From contig MEHQ01002047.1 in assembly GCA_008828725.1 (NCBI GenBank), positions 158,591 through 222,590 on the forward strand: a stretch of 64,000 nucleotides of DNA, written 5' to 3'. Below the pieces are notes generated by a model, which was not told the origin of the DNA, did not search any database, and saw only the letters and a program-made list of their open reading frames with translations. Both the position numbers and the translations under genes were made by a program. Positions 62,521 through 64,000 of the stretch are shown here, one piece after another. The DNA is from Saccharina japonica (Eukaryota > Sar > Phaeophyceae > Laminariales > Laminariaceae). How positions within the stretch are numbered: the first letter of the stretch is position 1; each line of letters begins with the position of its first letter.

Positions 62521-62844
62521 TTAACCCTAAGCCGTCGTTTTTTTTTTAATAAATACGAAGTATGTACCTGGTATTTTCACAGTGCCGGTGCCTTTCTTGG
62601 TTGATTTGGAGTCCTCCGGGCTACGTACGTACAGCAGTGAGTGTAAAGAGTAAAGAGTAAACAGGTTTTTTTTAGGCGGTGCCAGCGGGGCTGTTTCCGC
62701 CCCCTCCTCCTCCTTTCTGTTGGCACGGCTTCTTCTGCGATGACAGAATATAGACCCCAGCTATACAGGGGCCCGTGTGCCAATCGACCTCGCCATCGAG
62801 TTGGGCTTTGTTTAGGTACAGTCGGGGTACCCTTTTTACGGCCA
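62521..62844. other. No recognised feature
   Basis: Contains a T run near 62537 and short frames only. Confidence 0.45.
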
Positions 62845-63530
62845 CCCCCGTGATAAACCAATGAACGTGGTCTTATCTCTAATATGGTCTTATAGTTTAC
62901 TACAGACCATACAGACATATGAACTCCAATTATTTGCAAGAAGACCACTCCGTGACGAGCCATAAAAAACTTGGTCTTATCTCTAATGTGGTCTTAGATT
63001 TTACTACTGACCATGTACACTAAGTCCAAGTAATTATAAGACCACTCCGTGACGAAACAATAAGCGTGGTATTGTCTCTTTAACATGGTATTGATATTTT
63101 ACGTATAATATGTACTACTGACCATATGTATACAAATTCCAAGAGTTTTGTTTTTGTATTTACTCGACGACAAACCGATGGTTTGCCTGGTCTTACCTCC
63201 CGAAAAGTCTTGAAACGGATGAGTCCTGAAGTGAGTGTAAAATGGTCTTGACCTTGTACTACTGACTACCAGGGTGTATAATATTATTTCCAAGAAGTTA
63301 GTTTTTTCGCTCGTGACGACAAGCCGATTTTTTGCCTGGTCTTATCTCCCGAAAAGTCTTCAAACGGATGAGTCTTTAAGTGGGTGTAAAATGGTCTTGA
63401 TATTTTACTACTGACCGTGTAATACTATCTCCAAGAACTTTTTCTTTTTCTTTTTCCTGTGACGACAAGCCGATGTTTTGCCTGGTCTGATCTCTAATCT
63501 TAAAACGGATGAGTCTTGAAGTTGGGTACC
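62845..63530 (+). repeat. Degenerate satellite, about five units of 100-150 bp
   Basis: Each unit has GTGACGA, AACCGATG or AAGCCGATG, a GGTCTTATCTC block, AAACGGATGAGTC (later units), GGTCTTGATATTTTACTACTGACC and TCCAAG. Units lengthen and diverge from left to right. No coding frame. Confidence 0.78.
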
Positions 63531-63849
63531 CCCACTAACTAATACACCGACGAGTGCTTTCCCTGTACAAGATGGTGAAGACGTGTCTCTGGCCGAAGTA
63601 TTCCTCGCGTACATACATACAGGGATTTCTCGCCATGCCCCACAACTCGCGTACATACATACAGGGAATACAAAAGGTGCCCCATTTTTTTTCATGAGAC
63701 TCCTCACATCTATATGAGCTCTATAAAAATAGTAAGTCGAAAAGCGATTACAAGAAAAATGAAAAAGGCAAACCAATAATGAACAATCCCTTCCCCTAGT
63801 TATGCGTATATATCATACTCAACAATTTTTATTGCAAAAACAAGAATGA
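63531..63849. other. No recognised gene
   Basis: The phrase CTCGCGTACATACATACAGGGA occurs twice (about 63605 and 63648) with the intervening sequence GATTTCTCGCC, a short local duplication. Confidence 0.5.
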
Positions 63850-63940
63850 CGGTTTTTTTTTTCCCCCCATTCCGAAAACAAACATTTCAGCCAAGATGTG
63901 CTAACCTCTATCGTAGCACGCATCGTGCGTACTGTCCGTA
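63850..63940 (-). repeat. TTGGCTGAAACG-family repeat end, reverse
   Basis: The complement reads GATGCGTGCTACGATAGAGG, then TTGGCTGAAATG and TTTTCGGAATGG, the left end of the family. Confidence 0.65.
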
Positions 63941-64000
63941 AATAATGATCGAAGGGACAGCCTTCTGAGAGAGCAATATTAAAAAAAAAAAAAAAAAAAA

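Noticed and set aside
63981-64000. Poly(A) at the window end as a transcript or SINE tail
   Set aside because: The run is cut by the window edge and no matching body precedes it.

Overview
This window looks like nuclear DNA of a eukaryote and consists almost entirely of repeats. I infer a stramenopile, most likely a brown alga. The grounds are decayed Ty1/copia polyproteins of a type familiar from that group, and one GC-rich gene for a Cys-rich protein with Ala-Pro-Thr-Pro repeats. Long CAG/GCT, GGT, GTA, ACAT and TGTC microsatellites and many small inverted-repeat elements fit but do not prove it. I see no bacterial operons, rRNA genes or convincing functional tRNA genes. Only one protein-coding gene is well supported (58242-59441, +).

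Assembly structure. Two single N bases (8745 and 43910) each follow a long tetranucleotide array. Each is followed at once by sequence already seen upstream: 8746 onward repeats 5609 onward (offset 3137, one substitution noticed), and 43911 onward repeats 35675 onward (offset about 8236, scattered SNPs and small indels). Both look like overlapping contig ends or haplotypes joined without being merged, so about 11 kb is probably counted twice. A third N at 19823 has no such duplication.

Layout. 1-5.2 kb: a GTA microsatellite and fragments of dispersed repeats. 5.27-6.32 kb: a non-autonomous hAT-like element (8-bp target duplication), then a second hAT-like MITE, a tRNA-derived SINE and a small MITE, all repeated at 8.75-11.3 kb. 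11.4-18.5 kb: TTAA-flanked (piggyBac-like) and TA-flanked (Tc1/mariner-like) MITEs, a TIR element built from three 116-bp tandem units, SINEs and trinucleotide arrays. 18.7-24.6 kb: a long inverted repeat and two families made of short palindromic modules. 25.6-28.0 kb: clustered tRNA-like repeats with nested insertions. 28.4 kb: a doubtful short ORF. 31.4-35.6 kb: degenerate minisatellites and a decayed copia gag-protease-pre-integrase. 35.7-43.9 kb (and its duplicate): an 828-bp TIR element full of a 14-bp palindrome, inserted into another repeat, and a copia RT/RNase H remnant. 52-57 kb: SINE debris, a 54-bp hairpin element with target duplication, and tandem repeats. 58.2-61 kb: the Cys-rich mucin-like gene, followed by three decayed copies of its own 3' end. 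61-64 kb: dispersed repeats, a SINE and a degenerate satellite.

The unifying theme is several unrelated small inverted-repeat families that carry internal arrays of short palindromic or terminus-like modules. These genes do not form a pathway. Apart from the secreted-type protein gene, the content is mobile-element biology plus assembly artefact.
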